Origin: Planctomycetaceae bacterium
Lineage (GTDB): Bacteria > Planctomycetota > Planctomycetia > Pirellulales > Pirellulaceae
Assembly: GCA_002862205.1 (NCBI GenBank)
Contig: PKCN01000267.1
Span: 57,125 to 121,124 of the forward strand
Direction: 5' to 3'
Length of the DNA: 64,000 nt
The translations under genes and the position numbers were made by a program. Positions 54,795-64,000 of this stretch are shown here, one piece after another. The notes under the pieces were generated by a model. The model was not told the origin of the DNA and did no database searches. It was given only the letters and a program-made list of their open reading frames with translations. Position 1 is the first letter of the stretch. Every line of letters starts with the position of its first letter.

Positions 54795-56116
54795 GTTTCA
54801 TTGAAGCACAGATTGACCGTGTTGTTGGGCCCACACATCACTTTGGTGGTCTCGGTGTTGGTAACGTTGCATCGAAAATGCATGCAGGTCAGGCTTCGAA
54901 TCCACAAGCTGCGGCTTTTCAGGGACTGGACAAAATGCGTTTGGTAGCAGGATTGGGGGTCCCTCAATTGATTTTGCCACCGCAACCCCGGCCTGACTTT
55001 CATTTATTGACTGCGTTTGGTTACAGGGGAACACCTGCAGAAATTCTGCAAAACGTACTGGATGATGATCCGTCGGTTCTGTCGGCAGCAGCCAGTTGTT
55101 CGGCCATGTGGACCGCGAATGCCGCGACCGTCACGCCATCGTGTGATAGTGATCAAGGCACGCTAATGATGACAGTGGCAAATTTGAGCGCCAGCCTGCA
55201 CCGGTCGATTGAGGCGACTGTCACACGCAAAGAATTGGGTCGGTTATTCAACACGGGAGTTGAGGTGCGTGATGCCTTGCCTGGAGGTGCCTCGATGCGA
55301 GATGAAGGAGCAGCAAATCACATGCGTTTGTCCAGTCCAGATGGACAATTCGGGGTGAACGTATTTGTGCATGGAGATGGCCAGCCTGAACCTCATCTAC
55401 ATTGGCCAAGGCAAACCTTGGCGACCGGTAAAGCGATTGCCCGAGGTCATGGCTTGAAAGAAAACGATGTGTTTCATCTCAAGCAGCATCCTGATGCCAT
55501 CGATGCTGGTGCATTTCACAATGATGTGGTCGCCATGAGTCATCAAGATTTGCTAATCCATCATGAGTCGGCTTTTGCCCCCGAGTCCCGCTCGGAAATG
55601 TCGCGTCTGCAAAGTCGGTTTCAGGAGGTCGTTGAAAGACCACTGAGGGTTCTGAGTATTGCTTCAGACGAATTGACTTTGGAAGACGCGATCAATACCT
55701 ATTTTTTTAACAGTCAGGTCATCTCGACATCCAACTCAGGGAAGACAAGCTGGAGCATCCTTTGCCCGGTCCAGGTGCAGCGTCACACGGGCGCGAATCA
55801 ATTGATTCAACGTTTATGCGCCGAGGATGTGTTTGATGCTGTCCATTTTGTTGATCTTGGGCAAAGCATGGATGGTGGTGGGGGCCCAGCATGTTTGCGG
55901 TTGCGAGTCCCTATTTCGAAGCACAAACTTGTCCGTCTTGCCGAATCAGCGTTCTGGACCGAGACCCTTGACTCCGATTTGCGCGACATCATTAGCGATC
56001 GATATCCTCGTAAATTACAACTTGCTGATCTTGCTGATGCCGAAATTTGCCAGCAGGCCTTGGAAACCCAGCGATTGCTTTCGGAACGTTTGGGTCATAC
56101 CGCTAACCAGTTGTGA
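54791..56116 (+). CDS. astB: N-succinylarginine dihydrolase
   Basis: 441 residues, the usual length. It converts succinylarginine to succinylornithine, CO2 and ammonia as the second step of arginine catabolism by the AST pathway. Conserved parts are HFGGLGVGNVASK near the N-terminus, LLIHHESAFAPESRSEMSRL in the middle, a His-containing GAFHNDVVAMSH, and a late MDGGGGPACLRLRVPI with the expected catalytic Cys. The start overlaps the astD stop (ATGA), so the pair is translationally coupled. The gene downstream, on the opposite strand, is a nitrilase-family amidase. Confidence 0.95.
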   Translation: MSFIEAQIDRVVGPTHHFGGLGVGNVASKMHAGQASNPQAAAFQGLDKMRLVAGLGVPQLILPPQPRPDFHLLTAFGYRGTPAEILQNVLDDDPSVLSAAASCSAMWTANAATVTPSCDSDQGTLMMTVANLSASLHRSIEATVTRKELGRLFNTGVEVRDALPGGASMRDEGAANHMRLSSPDGQFGVNVFVHGDGQPEPHLHWPRQTLATGKAIARGHGLKENDVFHLKQHPDAIDAGAFHNDVVAMSHQDLLIHHESAFAPESRSEMSRLQSRFQEVVERPLRVLSIASDELTLEDAINTYFFNSQVISTSNSGKTSWSILCPVQVQRHTGANQLIQRLCAEDVFDAVHFVDLGQSMDGGGGPACLRLRVPISKHKLVRLAESAFWTETLDSDLRDIISDRYPRKLQLADLADAEICQQALETQRLLSERLGHTANQL

Positions 56117-56248
56117 TTGTTCGCCCAGAGACGATCGTTTCGGTCTTTTCTGAGTCAGGTGCCGAGTCTGCGATTGGCTGGCAATGTTTCGGCAGAGAAT
56201 TGATCACATGGGGTGCGTTTGCCGCGCGGTCTTGCCATGCTGTTGGTC
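56117..56248. other. Convergent spacer between astB and the amidase gene
   Basis: 130 bp between two converging stops. It contains no gene. It borders the low-complexity GTCGTT repeat that forms the tail of the amidase. Confidence 0.4.
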
Positions 56249-57130
56249 CTACTGGTCGGTGTCGTGCTTGTCGTTGTCGTTGTCGTACTTGTCGTTGTCG
56301 TAGTTGTCCGTTGGTTTTGCCAAGTCGGCGTAGAATTCAGTTCGACGATCATTGAATCGGTGAATCACGTGCTTTCCGGGGACACGTTCGATACGTTTAT
56401 TTCTTGCTGATTCAAGATTGATTTCAGCAGTCAGAACCTGCTCTTCTCGACTATCTGTGCTGGCCAATACAACTCCGTCAGGACCACAGATCGAACTGCA
56501 TCCACAAAATCCGAAACCGTTTTCTTCCCCAACGCGGTTGGCTGCTGCAAAAAACAGGTGGTTTTCCATGCTGCGTGCTGGCGGAACCACTTCGGCTGTT
56601 CTGGAGGCTCCATTGGGCCAGTTGGTTCCCAACGTAATGATGTCTGCACCTTCGAGGGCAAGCAGACGCATTGGTTCTGGAAAAGAACAGTCGTAACAGA
56701 TTGCCATTCCGATTTTCGCGTCACCTGCGAGGTGAATCTGATAAGGAATGTCACCACGGTCAACAAATCGGTCGATACCCAGATGTGGAAGATGGATTTT
56801 TCGGTAGTGGCCAATCATGCCTTCGGGGCCAAATAATGCGTAGGCATTGAATAAAAAGTCACCTGAGCGTTCCAGAAATCCAAGCGTCAACCTGAGGTTG
56901 TGCCTGGCTGCGGCTTCGATCAGCGGGTCAAATCGAGAGTCATTGAGTTCCATTGCGTGTGGTAAAGCTTCATCACGACTGTCGTACGCATACCCGGAAA
57001 GCATACACTCAGGAAATACGACCAGATCAGCGTCGTTTACGGATGCGGTATCCAGCCAGGTCAGAACACGTTGGATATTCGCGGGAATGTCAGCAAAAGT
57101 TACATCTGATTGAACGCAAGTAAGCAACAT
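56249..57130 (-). CDS. Nitrilase-superfamily carbon-nitrogen hydrolase
   Basis: 293 residues. The Glu-Lys-Cys triad of nitrilase-type amidases is visible: E41 in VVFPECMLSGYAYD, K111 in GHYRKIHLPHLG and C145 in MAICYDCSFPEPMR. It cleaves C-N bonds such as amides; the substrate is unknown. The C-terminal 20 residues are a low-complexity Asp/Asn/Tyr/Lys/His tail encoded by a GTCGTT-type hexanucleotide repeat at about 56254-56310, which is unusual and may vary between strains. It is convergent with astB and divergent from sthA, and could act in nitrogen scavenging with them, but that is inference. Confidence 0.88.
   Translation of the reverse strand: MLLTCVQSDVTFADIPANIQRVLTWLDTASVNDADLVVFPECMLSGYAYDSRDEALPHAMELNDSRFDPLIEAAARHNLRLTLGFLERSGDFLFNAYALFGPEGMIGHYRKIHLPHLGIDRFVDRGDIPYQIHLAGDAKIGMAICYDCSFPEPMRLLALEGADIITLGTNWPNGASRTAEVVPPARSMENHLFFAAANRVGEENGFGFCGCSSICGPDGVVLASTDSREEQVLTAEINLESARNKRIERVPGKHVIHRFNDRRTEFYADLAKPTDNYDNDKYDNDNDKHDTDQ
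56254..56310. repeat. Hexanucleotide repeat encoding an acidic protein tail
   Basis: GTCGTT/GTCGTA-type units repeat imperfectly across this stretch. On the minus strand they encode the Asp/Asn-rich tail of the amidase gene. Slippage here would alter tail length by two residues per unit. Confidence 0.75.
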
Positions 57131-57165
57131 TGATAAAGCCGTGTTTGTCGCGGAACCAATAAGGG

Positions 57166-58569
57166 ATGCAAAGCATTATGAACGATTTCATGTTCGACTA
57201 CGACCTGCTTGTCATTGGAACCGGTCCCGGTGGGGAGGGTGCAGCCATGCAGGCTGTCAAAGGCGGCATGCGAGTGGCTGTAGCGGAGCGTTATCATCAA
57301 ATCGGCGGTGGTTGTACGCATTGGGGGACAATACCCAGTAAGGCTTTACGTCACACGATTACCAGCACGATGAAGGTATTGAATAATCCGACTTATCGAG
57401 AAATGGGGATCAATACCCGACCAACGCTGGAGCAGTTGAAGCGTGGAACGCAGGCGATCATTGGACGTCAGGTCACCATGCGGCAGTCGTTTTATGACCG
57501 CAATGGAGTGCCTGTATTTCGTGGCCAAGCGAGATTTGTCGATGATCATGCGGTTTCGATTGATGGTGATGAGCCGATTCGAGCCAAACATTTTGTCATC
57601 TCAACCGGCTCTCGGCCTTTTCATCCTCATGGTGTCGATTTCGACCACAAGAGAATTTACGACAGTGATAGCGTGCTTGGCATGGATATGCGTCCTTCCT
57701 CGATCTGCATTTACGGTGCTGGCGTGATTGGAACTGAGTACGCATCGATGCTGAGGAATCTTGGCATCAAAGTGAATTTGATCAACACAAGATCGAAATT
57801 GTTGGAATTCCTTGATGATGAAATCATCGATGCACTTTCGTACCATCTTCGGGATCAAGGAGTGATTTTGCGGCATGATGAATCGATGGAGAGCATTGAG
57901 GGCGGCGATGACGGCGTCATCTTGCACCTGAAGAGTGGTAAAAGAGTCAAGACTGATGCCCTGCTATGGGCAAATGGTCGATCAGGAAATACCGAAGATC
58001 TTGGACTGGAGAATGTCGACATCGTCGCGAATAATCGCGGCCAAATCGAAGTCGATGACCAATTTCAGACAGTGATCCCGCACATCTATGCTGTGGGCGA
58101 CGTGATTGGGATGCCATCACTCGCTAGCGCTGCCTATACACAGGGACGTGCGGCAGCAAATCATATGCTCGGTCACGTGGATGGAAACTTGCGGATCTCG
58201 GATTGTCCAGCTGGCATCTATACCAGTCCTGAAATCAGTTGCATTGGACAAACTGAGCGAGAGCTTACTGCTGCCTGCGTTCCGTATGAAGTTGGCCAAG
58301 CGCAGTTCAAAAGTCTTGCGCGAGCTCAAATCACCGGCGAAACGGTGGGAATGCTCAAAATCCTCTTTCACCGCGAAACGCTGGCCCTGCTTGGTGTGCA
58401 CTGCTTTGGAGCCAATGCCTCTGAGATCATTCACATCGGCCAGGCGATCATGAATCAACCCGGAGAAAAAAACACGCTCAAGTATTTCATTGAGGCTACG
58501 TTCAACTACCCAACGATGGCGGAAGCCTATCGGGTGGCAGCGCTCAATGGACTGAATCGATTATTTTAA
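57166..58569 (+). CDS. sthA: Soluble pyridine nucleotide transhydrogenase
   Basis: 467 residues, the usual length. It transfers hydride between NADPH and NAD+, using FAD, in the cytoplasm. The FAD site is [15 protein letters not shown], with [17 protein letters not shown] following: C50 is present but the second redox Cys of disulfide reductases is Thr55, as is typical of SthA. The NAD-binding [13 protein letters not shown] and the FAD-terminal [13 protein letters not shown] are clear. Two near-adjacent ATGs (57166 and 57178) are possible starts. It is divergent from the amidase gene. Confidence 0.95.
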   Translation: MQSIMNDFMFDYDLLVIGTGPGGEGAAMQAVKGGMRVAVAERYHQIGGGCTHWGTIPSKALRHTITSTMKVLNNPTYREMGINTRPTLEQLKRGTQAIIGRQVTMRQSFYDRNGVPVFRGQARFVDDHAVSIDGDEPIRAKHFVISTGSRPFHPHGVDFDHKRIYDSDSVLGMDMRPSSICIYGAGVIGTEYASMLRNLGIKVNLINTRSKLLEFLDDEIIDALSYHLRDQGVILRHDESMESIEGGDDGVILHLKSGKRVKTDALLWANGRSGNTEDLGLENVDIVANNRGQIEVDDQFQTVIPHIYAVGDVIGMPSLASAAYTQGRAAANHMLGHVDGNLRISDCPAGIYTSPEISCIGQTERELTAACVPYEVGQAQFKSLARAQITGETVGMLKILFHRETLALLGVHCFGANASEIIHIGQAIMNQPGEKNTLKYFIEATFNYPTMAEAYRVAALNGLNRLF

Positions 58570-58649
58570 GGGGTCCGATTTTAAGTATCCGGATTGTTGG
58601 CCATCCGTGTTTTGGTTTTTCCTGCTGGCGATCGGGACGCACGGTCATG

Positions 58650-60131
58650 TCAGCTGGGATTGAGAGGACTGTCAGGTTGTGGATCGAGAGCTTCGACGAC
58701 CGCACAGCCACAGGAATCACTCCATACATTGACTGACGTTCGTGCCATGTCCAGCACCCGGTCCACAGCGAGGATGATACCCTGCATTTCAAGAGGCAAA
58801 CCGACGGCTTGCAAAATGATCACCATCATTACCAACCCGGCGTGTGGAATGCCAGCCGCACCAATGCTTGCGAGCAACGCTGTGATCGCAACGATGATCT
58901 GCTGTGACACTGGCAAGTTGTAACCAAGATGCAATTGTGCGATGAACAGCACGGCAACTGCTTCATACAGGGCGGTTCCATCCATGTTGATGGTTGCTCC
59001 CAGTGGCAGAACAAAGGAACCTGTCTTATTGCTGATGCCAGCTCGCTGTTCAACACTGGTCAGTGTTACTGGAAGAGTGCCATTGCTGCTCGCGCTGCTG
59101 AATGCAGTCAGCAGGGCCGGAGACATGGCTCGGGCATATTCGATGGGGTCACGCTTGCCAATGAATTTCAAAATCAGAGGCAGGGTGATGCAGGCATGTA
59201 TCAAGAGAGCTGCTGCTACCGTTACGACATACCATCCCAGCGATTGAAACACACTGCTGCCCTGTGTCGCAAGCACTGCTGTGATCAGAAAGAACACGCC
59301 AATGGGGGCCAAACGGATGACGGCTGTGGTGATCGCCATCATGACTTCAAAACCCGCACGAGCGAGATCATGGATTCGGCTGACGGTTGTGCCTCCCACT
59401 CGTACCGCAAAGACGCCGAAAATGATGGTGAATGCGATGATTGACAGAAAGTTGGGTTGCGTCAGGGCAGCTAACGGATTCGACGGAAAGATGGCCTCCA
59501 CTTGCGTAAACATCACGTCCATGAGGGATGTTTGATGTAATTCCTGACCGGCAGTGGGTCCTTGCGTTCCGCTCGTCGCCGTTTGAAGCCCCGGCCGAAT
59601 CAAATTCACAAGCAGCATGCCGGTCACGATGGCCAAAAGACTGGTCGTCAGGTAGTACCCCAGCGTTCGCTTGAACATGTTGCCAACGCCATGTCTGCCG
59701 CTCAAGCTGAGGATTCCTGACAGCAAAGAGGTGACAATGAGTGGAATCGAGACCATTTGCAGCATGCGAAGGAACAGCCCACCGATCTTTTGGCACCAAC
59801 CACCCACTTGTTTTGCCAGGCTTTTTCCATGCTCGTTGTAGATTTGACTTGCAAGAGGATCTTGTTTTGCCAAGTCCTTGAAAGTTCGCAGGTCATTTTT
59901 TGACGTTGAAGCAGGATCGACAGTGACGGTGGTTTCTTTTTGTTGCTTGTCACGATAGCGGATCACCGTCCGCGAAGATGAATCTGTGACCTCTGCTTGC
60001 ACAATGCCATCAGGCAACCCTGTGGTCAGTGTCACTGAATGCTCGGATGCTGCCATGTTCAGCGCAAGACCAAGACAGCATCCTGCGATCATTCCAATCA
60101 GAATTTGCCAATGTAATGCCAGGTTACGCAT
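58650..60131 (-). CDS. Dicarboxylate/amino acid:cation symporter
   Basis: About 493 residues from the ATG at 60131; a TTG at 60155 is the alternative. Integral membrane transporter of the DAACS family, taking up dicarboxylates or acidic amino acids with Na+ or H+. The signature region SSASSNGTLPVTLTSVEQRA and then GATINMDGTALYEAVAVLFI is clear, with about eight membrane helices. Unusual is a periplasmic insert of about 90 residues after the first helix (residues about 30-110, with VDPASTSKNDLRTFKDLA). It starts 20 bp after the acpS stop on the same strand, so may be co-transcribed with acpS. Confidence 0.92.
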   Translation of the reverse strand: MRNLALHWQILIGMIAGCCLGLALNMAASEHSVTLTTGLPDGIVQAEVTDSSSRTVIRYRDKQQKETTVTVDPASTSKNDLRTFKDLAKQDPLASQIYNEHGKSLAKQVGGWCQKIGGLFLRMLQMVSIPLIVTSLLSGILSLSGRHGVGNMFKRTLGYYLTTSLLAIVTGMLLVNLIRPGLQTATSGTQGPTAGQELHQTSLMDVMFTQVEAIFPSNPLAALTQPNFLSIIAFTIIFGVFAVRVGGTTVSRIHDLARAGFEVMMAITTAVIRLAPIGVFFLITAVLATQGSSVFQSLGWYVVTVAAALLIHACITLPLILKFIGKRDPIEYARAMSPALLTAFSSASSNGTLPVTLTSVEQRAGISNKTGSFVLPLGATINMDGTALYEAVAVLFIAQLHLGYNLPVSQQIIVAITALLASIGAAGIPHAGLVMMVIILQAVGLPLEMQGIILAVDRVLDMARTSVNVWSDSCGCAVVEALDPQPDSPLNPS

Positions 60132-60151
60132 GCCGTCAGTGTGTCCTGTGC

Positions 60152-60538
60152 TCAAGGTACTTCGTCAGTCGCGATTACATAAGCGGTTGCGTGTGTTCGG
60201 CAAGTTGCGAGCGAGACATGGATTTTCTCAATCCCAACTTGCTCAGCCCAGATCGCTGCGGCGCCAACTAAGAAGACAGTCGCACCTTCTCCCTGACGCA
60301 CCATGATTTCGATGTCCGTCCATTTCACGCCTTGGTTACGACATCTCATCGCTTTCATCGTCGCTTCTTTGGCTGCCCAGCGGGTTGCAAAATATTGATT
60401 CGCATTCGCGGTCTTGAGGCAGTATTCAACTTCATTGGGTGTGTAGACCCGGTCCAGAAACTGTTCGCCGTGCGTCTCCAGCATCTTAACGATGCGAACG
60501 CACTCCACAATTTCTGTTCCGATACCTAGGATCGTCAT
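60152..60538 (-). CDS. acpS: Holo-[acyl-carrier-protein] synthase
   Basis: 128 residues, normal length. It adds the 4'-phosphopantetheine arm from CoA to acyl-carrier protein. Magnesium-binding residues are seen in GIGTEIVE (E9, where most AcpS have Asp) and WAAKEATMKA with the K57-E58 pair. The fit to the family is otherwise good. It lies 118 bp after trpS on the same strand and 20 bp before the symporter gene, so the three may form an operon. The Glu for Asp change occurs in planctomycete AcpS in my recollection but was not checked. Confidence 0.92.
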   Translation of the reverse strand: MTILGIGTEIVECVRIVKMLETHGEQFLDRVYTPNEVEYCLKTANANQYFATRWAAKEATMKAMRCRNQGVKWTDIEIMVRQGEGATVFLVGAAAIWAEQVGIEKIHVSLATCRTHATAYVIATDEVP

Positions 60539-60634
60539 CGTACCGACAATTTAGATGAGCCATGAAACAGTGACCGAGTTGATTTACCGTCAGGACAGAC
60601 TGAATGTCTGGTACTTTTCAGGTCCATCATCTCA

Positions 60635-60643
60635 CCCCCCCCC
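60635..60643. other. Nine-C homopolymer between trpS and acpS
   Basis: An uninterrupted run of nine C (nine G on the minus strand) lies 12 bp beyond the trpS stop and about 100 bp upstream of acpS. Such tracts slip easily. It is outside coding sequence. Confidence 0.75.
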
Positions 60644-60655
60644 GCGCGACTCATT

Positions 60656-61618
60656 CTACCGTAACCCGCAGGCTGCTTGGGCGCGGCTAAGCACGCCACC
60701 CGCGACTTCCCGAGCACGATCTGCGCCATTGCGAAGCGTCTCGCGAACATAGTCCATGTTATTTGCGAGATCTTCACGGCGATTTCTCGCGTCATGGAAG
60801 TACGTCTCACTCGCTTCGGCAACAGCTTTCTTGACGTCGCCGTATCCAAATCCCCCACGCCGGTACATCGCGGCCATCTCCTCAACCTGATCAGCTTGGG
60901 CAAACAGTCTGAATAGCTGGTAGAGGTGATCCTCGTCAGGCTCCTTTGCATCCTCCATCGGCCGGCTATCGGTGGTGATACGCATGATTTGCTTCCGTAT
61001 CTTTTTGACTTCACCAAATAGCGGGAGTGTGTTGTCGTAGCTCTTGCTCATCTTTTGGCCATCCGTACCGGGCACCTTTGCACCATTGTCGAGCGTTCTC
61101 GCTTTTGGCATCACAAAAGTATCACCGAACGAGTGATTGAAGCTGCCAGCCAGATCTCGGCAGACCTCGATGTGTTGAACTTGATCTTCGCCGACGGGAA
61201 CAATCTCAGAGTCGTAGGCCAGAATGTCGGATGCCATGAGTACCGGATAAGTGAAAAGTCCAGCGTCGGCAGCGACTCCTTTAGCCTTTTTTTCCTTGTA
61301 GGCATGACAGCGTTCCAGCAAGCCCATCGGGGCACCTGTCATCAGCAACCAGGTCAATTCACTGACTTCCGGTACATCTGATTGGACAAACAACGTTGCT
61401 TTTGCAGGGTCGAGCCCCAACGCGAGCAGGTCCAAGGCAGCGTCAAGGGTGTTCTGTCGCAGTTCGTCGGCATTTCGGATCGTTGTCAGGGCATGTAGGT
61501 CAGCGATGAAGTAAAAGCCGTCATTCTCCTCCTGCAAATCAATGTATTGGCGAATGGCGCCGAAAAAGTTGCCCCAATGGGGACGTCCCGTGGGCTGGAT
61601 ACCTGAGAGAACACGCAT
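60656..61618 (-). CDS. trpS: Tryptophanyl-tRNA synthetase
   Basis: 320 residues. It charges tRNA-Trp. The N-terminal class I signature is in [17 protein letters not shown] (PHWGN in place of HIGH), and the KMSKS loop is [35 protein letters not shown] and [18 protein letters not shown] are further blocks of bacterial TrpRS. The length is slightly short but typical of the group. It is the first gene of a likely trpS-acpS-symporter operon. Confidence 0.96.
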   Translation of the reverse strand: MRVLSGIQPTGRPHWGNFFGAIRQYIDLQEENDGFYFIADLHALTTIRNADELRQNTLDAALDLLALGLDPAKATLFVQSDVPEVSELTWLLMTGAPMGLLERCHAYKEKKAKGVAADAGLFTYPVLMASDILAYDSEIVPVGEDQVQHIEVCRDLAGSFNHSFGDTFVMPKARTLDNGAKVPGTDGQKMSKSYDNTLPLFGEVKKIRKQIMRITTDSRPMEDAKEPDEDHLYQLFRLFAQADQVEEMAAMYRRGGFGYGDVKKAVAEASETYFHDARNRREDLANNMDYVRETLRNGADRAREVAGGVLSRAQAACGLR

Positions 61619-61777
61619 GTCTCGTCTGCGAATTAAGAGTGCAAAAATAGTAGAACAGGACTGGGGCTAATTGTGAGCGATTGCGGGCTGCTCGCGTAGT
61701 CCCCGTCTGAATGGGAAGCTGGGAAACAAAATTCACATGAATATCAACGACGACGTGAATCCATGTCTGAGGAAACA

Positions 61778-63760
61778 TCAACCATTCGGGCTATGGTTGT
61801 CACTGGCGTTGGCTTGCCCTTGGGGAGCAGACTCAGCAATCCCTTTGACCTGAGGCCACATCAAAACGGCTTCCAGTAACATCCACGCTTCCAGGGCGAG
61901 TGTCGAAATACCGATCACGATGATGACCCAGTTGGGGTCATCTGAGTCAATCCACTTTGGTAGGTCGGTCAGCATCGCCCACGCCGGGATGATCAGCATG
62001 AATACCATTGGAATCACAATAAACCAGACCGGGATGTTGCGACGCCAGAGGTAAAAGGCAATCACTAAAAACGCCAATCCTGCCAGCAATTGATTGGTTG
62101 CTCCGAAAAGTGGCCATAGCAGCAGGCCGCCCTTGCCAGCGAAATTATCGAACCACCATGCTGCCCCGGAAACGCCTCCAGAGATAGCAGTTTCTGACAG
62201 GTCGGGATGATCAGCGATGTATTCAGCGGTAATTTTTCCGCCGACCGCATCAGACAAGCTGATTTCTGGTGTTCCTTTTGGCAAGGCAGCAATAATGAGT
62301 GCAAGCACAACCGCAAAAATGGTGGCGCAATGTTTGTTGGTCAGCCAACGCATTGGATTCATCGAAATGCCACCACCCGACTTGTTGGAGGATTTTCCGC
62401 CGAGAGTGCCGGCGAGCTCCTGGATGACGTAGCGTTGTAGGCGGCATGCTGTATCGAGTGTGGTGCCAGCGAACGACGCCACCAGGACTCCCATCATTGC
62501 CACTGCAATCCCGGACGGTATCGCCATCGCTTGCAGGAAATTTGACGAGCCATCTACAAAGGCTGCGACTTTGGCTCCGAGTCCTGCTGCCGAGTCCCAA
62601 GACGCGTAGCGTGCCATGTAAGCGGCTTCGCCAGTGACCCATTCTCCGGCTGAGTTCATGGTTCCGAGTCCCAAGCCGGCAACACAAGCCAAAATTACCA
62701 GCGTGGCAAGAAAACCCTCGGTCAGCATCGACCCGTAGCCAACGAATTGTGCATCTGTCTCGCATTTGATTTGTTTGCTGCTCGTCCCCGAAGAAACAAG
62801 GCAGTGAAAACCGCTGCAAGCACCGCAAGCAATTGTGATGAACAGGAATGGAATCACGGAGGGAGCACCAACGGGGTTGGCTCTGATCATGGGAGCACTG
62901 ATCTCCAGCGGCATTCGCTGCCCACCGTCGTGACCGGCACCACCAAACAAACCCGCGACGAATAATCCGAGAACAACGAGTCCCAAAGCAGTGATTAGCT
63001 GAAGAGAATTGATGTAGTCGCGCGGTTGTAGTAGCGACCACACCGGAAGCACGGAAGCCACGTACGAGTACGCCAACAGAATGACAACCCAAGTGATGAC
63101 GGACCAGGAGGCCATGGCTTGGTTGATGGTCGCCAAGAAACCTGTATTCCCAAAAATCAGGGTTACATACATGGTTCCCAAAGCGAGTAGTGATGGGAGT
63201 AATAGATTGACGTTGCGTTTGTGCAGCCACATCCCAATGGCAAGAGCGATCGGGATTTGCACAAGGCATGGAAAGATGGCTGACGGGTACTGCTTGAAAA
63301 CCGACGCAATCACCAGCCCGAAAATTGCCAGCACAATGGTGAGAGCCATGAAGAGGACGATTAGGAACAGAACTCGCACACGTTTGTTGAGAACTCGACC
63401 TGCAACATCGCCAACGGTTTGCCCTTGGCTTCTCATGGAGATGACCAAGGCCCCAAAATCGTGAACTGCTCCGATAAGAATCGATCCCAGCAAAACCCAG
63501 ACCAGAGCGGGTAGCCATCCCCACATCACCGCAATGGCGGGACCTACGATCGGCCCGGTGCCGGCGATGGACGTGAAATGGTGTCCGAACAGAACAGATT
63601 TGTCCGTGGGGACGAAGTCTCGGTCGTCATTGAGTTCGATGCTCGGCACAGAGGCAGCCGGATTCAACGAAAAAATCTTGCGGGCAAGCCAGCGGCCATA
63701 GGTGTGGTAGGCAATGACGTATCCAACCATCGCTCCGAGAGCGATCAACAAAGTGGTCAT
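61778..63760 (-). CDS. cstA: CstA-family carbon starvation protein / peptide-pyruvate transporter
   Basis: 660 residues, in the range of the CstA family. It is a polytopic membrane transporter that takes up peptides and, in some members, pyruvate. The family signature HHFTSIAGTGPIVGPAIAVM is at about residues 60-80, followed by WGWLPALVWVLLGSILIG. About 15 membrane helices are predictable. The conserved GAVHDFGALVISMRSQGQT segment is present. It is a single gene on the minus strand, with a 160-bp gap before trpS. In this setting it may help recycle carbon on starvation. Confidence 0.95.
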   Translation of the reverse strand: MTTLLIALGAMVGYVIAYHTYGRWLARKIFSLNPAASVPSIELNDDRDFVPTDKSVLFGHHFTSIAGTGPIVGPAIAVMWGWLPALVWVLLGSILIGAVHDFGALVISMRSQGQTVGDVAGRVLNKRVRVLFLIVLFMALTIVLAIFGLVIASVFKQYPSAIFPCLVQIPIALAIGMWLHKRNVNLLLPSLLALGTMYVTLIFGNTGFLATINQAMASWSVITWVVILLAYSYVASVLPVWSLLQPRDYINSLQLITALGLVVLGLFVAGLFGGAGHDGGQRMPLEISAPMIRANPVGAPSVIPFLFITIACGACSGFHCLVSSGTSSKQIKCETDAQFVGYGSMLTEGFLATLVILACVAGLGLGTMNSAGEWVTGEAAYMARYASWDSAAGLGAKVAAFVDGSSNFLQAMAIPSGIAVAMMGVLVASFAGTTLDTACRLQRYVIQELAGTLGGKSSNKSGGGISMNPMRWLTNKHCATIFAVVLALIIAALPKGTPEISLSDAVGGKITAEYIADHPDLSETAISGGVSGAAWWFDNFAGKGGLLLWPLFGATNQLLAGLAFLVIAFYLWRRNIPVWFIVIPMVFMLIIPAWAMLTDLPKWIDSDDPNWVIIVIGISTLALEAWMLLEAVLMWPQVKGIAESAPQGQANASDNHSPNG

Positions 63761-64000
63761 TCAGTGGTTTCCTGAGGCGGTTGGGGAGGGAGGAAGGGCT
63801 TGCGACAGGCGGTGTGAGCCGAAAGTAAGCGGGAAATCCCAGCCATGCGGCCGGCTGCACGCCCCATGGTAAGCCAGGGCTGCAGCAAATTTCGTGGAAT
63901 CGACGCCGGTGGTGAAAGCGCCACCGAACCTTATACTAACCCGAGTGCAGGTGACAGATAAGATCGACCTGCAGATTGATTCACAGACCATCCTTGCACG
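63761..64000. other. Upstream region of cstA, no gene seen
   Basis: 240 bp to the window edge. A short minus-strand frame is open but has no motif. It should contain the cstA promoter; no clear element was recognised. Confidence 0.4.

Noticed and set aside
60535..61017. Open frame opposite the trpS frame on the same strand
   Set aside because: It is an out-of-frame shadow of trpS, which has full family motifs.
1..64000. CRISPR arrays, prophage, insertion sequences and rRNA/tRNA genes
   Set aside because: No repeat-spacer pattern, transposase, integrase or structural RNA was recognised by eye.

Overview
The window looks like a marine planctomycete chromosome of the Pirellulaceae (Rhodopirellula-like) type. 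The evidence is the protein families: large secreted NHL/HEAT/cytochrome c proteins of the PVC heme-binding class, DUF1080 (3-keto-disaccharide hydrolase) proteins, an iduronate-sulfatase-like sulfatase, a WXG100-like small protein, McsA/McsB, and many conserved proteins without assigned function. Genes are on both strands in short operons. I found no rRNA, tRNA, CRISPR array, insertion sequence or integrase, so this reads as ordinary chromosome with some lineage-specific modules.

Layout. 1-5.2 kb (minus): a cut-off OmpR-type response regulator, a secreted thioredoxin-like protein and a 1,000-residue TolC-type lipoprotein. 5.6-11.0 kb: a two-TM coiled-coil protein, a small unknown, then a minus-strand run of TPR protein, WXG100-like protein, coiled-coil protein and helical repeat protein. 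11.2-14.7 kb (minus): iron alcohol dehydrogenase, sulfatase, unknown. 14.9-22.2 kb: an envelope export locus with a TolC lipoprotein divergent from a GAF-HlyD fusion, a HlyD adaptor and a PqqD-like/M50 protease/HlyD fusion. 22.4-28.1 kb (plus): two GT4 glycosyltransferases, a HAD hydrolase and a GH13_18 sugar phosphorylase, possibly for glycoside compatible solutes. 28.3-34.8 kb (minus): a split PVC heme-protein pair and a PQQ propeller protein. 34.9-45 kb: GNAT, cardiolipin synthase, pyruvate dehydrogenase E2 and E1, a ferritin-like protein, an SDR lacking its catalytic tyrosine, and TrpE. 45.3-47.8 kb (plus): McsA-McsB and an ECF sigma factor. 47.8-53 kb: a PVC heme/DUF1080 fusion, a decayed sugar phosphate isomerase gene, and a stand-alone DUF1080 protein. 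53.3-58.6 kb: AstD-AstB, a nitrilase-family amidase and the soluble transhydrogenase SthA. 58.6-63.8 kb (minus): dicarboxylate symporter, AcpS, TrpS and CstA.

Themes. The carbohydrate side combines secreted sulfatase, DUF1080 and PVC heme proteins that probably oxidise or cleave polysaccharide-derived sugars, with the remains of an isomerase gene beside them. Central metabolism is represented by the pyruvate dehydrogenase E1/E2 pair, the transhydrogenase, peptide/pyruvate uptake (CstA) and dicarboxylate uptake. The two loci most likely to hold undescribed biology are the export locus at 14.9-22.2 kb, where a membrane protease carries a PqqD-like N-terminus and a HlyD arm, and the WXG100-like operon at 8.0-11.0 kb. 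All function calls come from reading motifs by eye; no database search was run.
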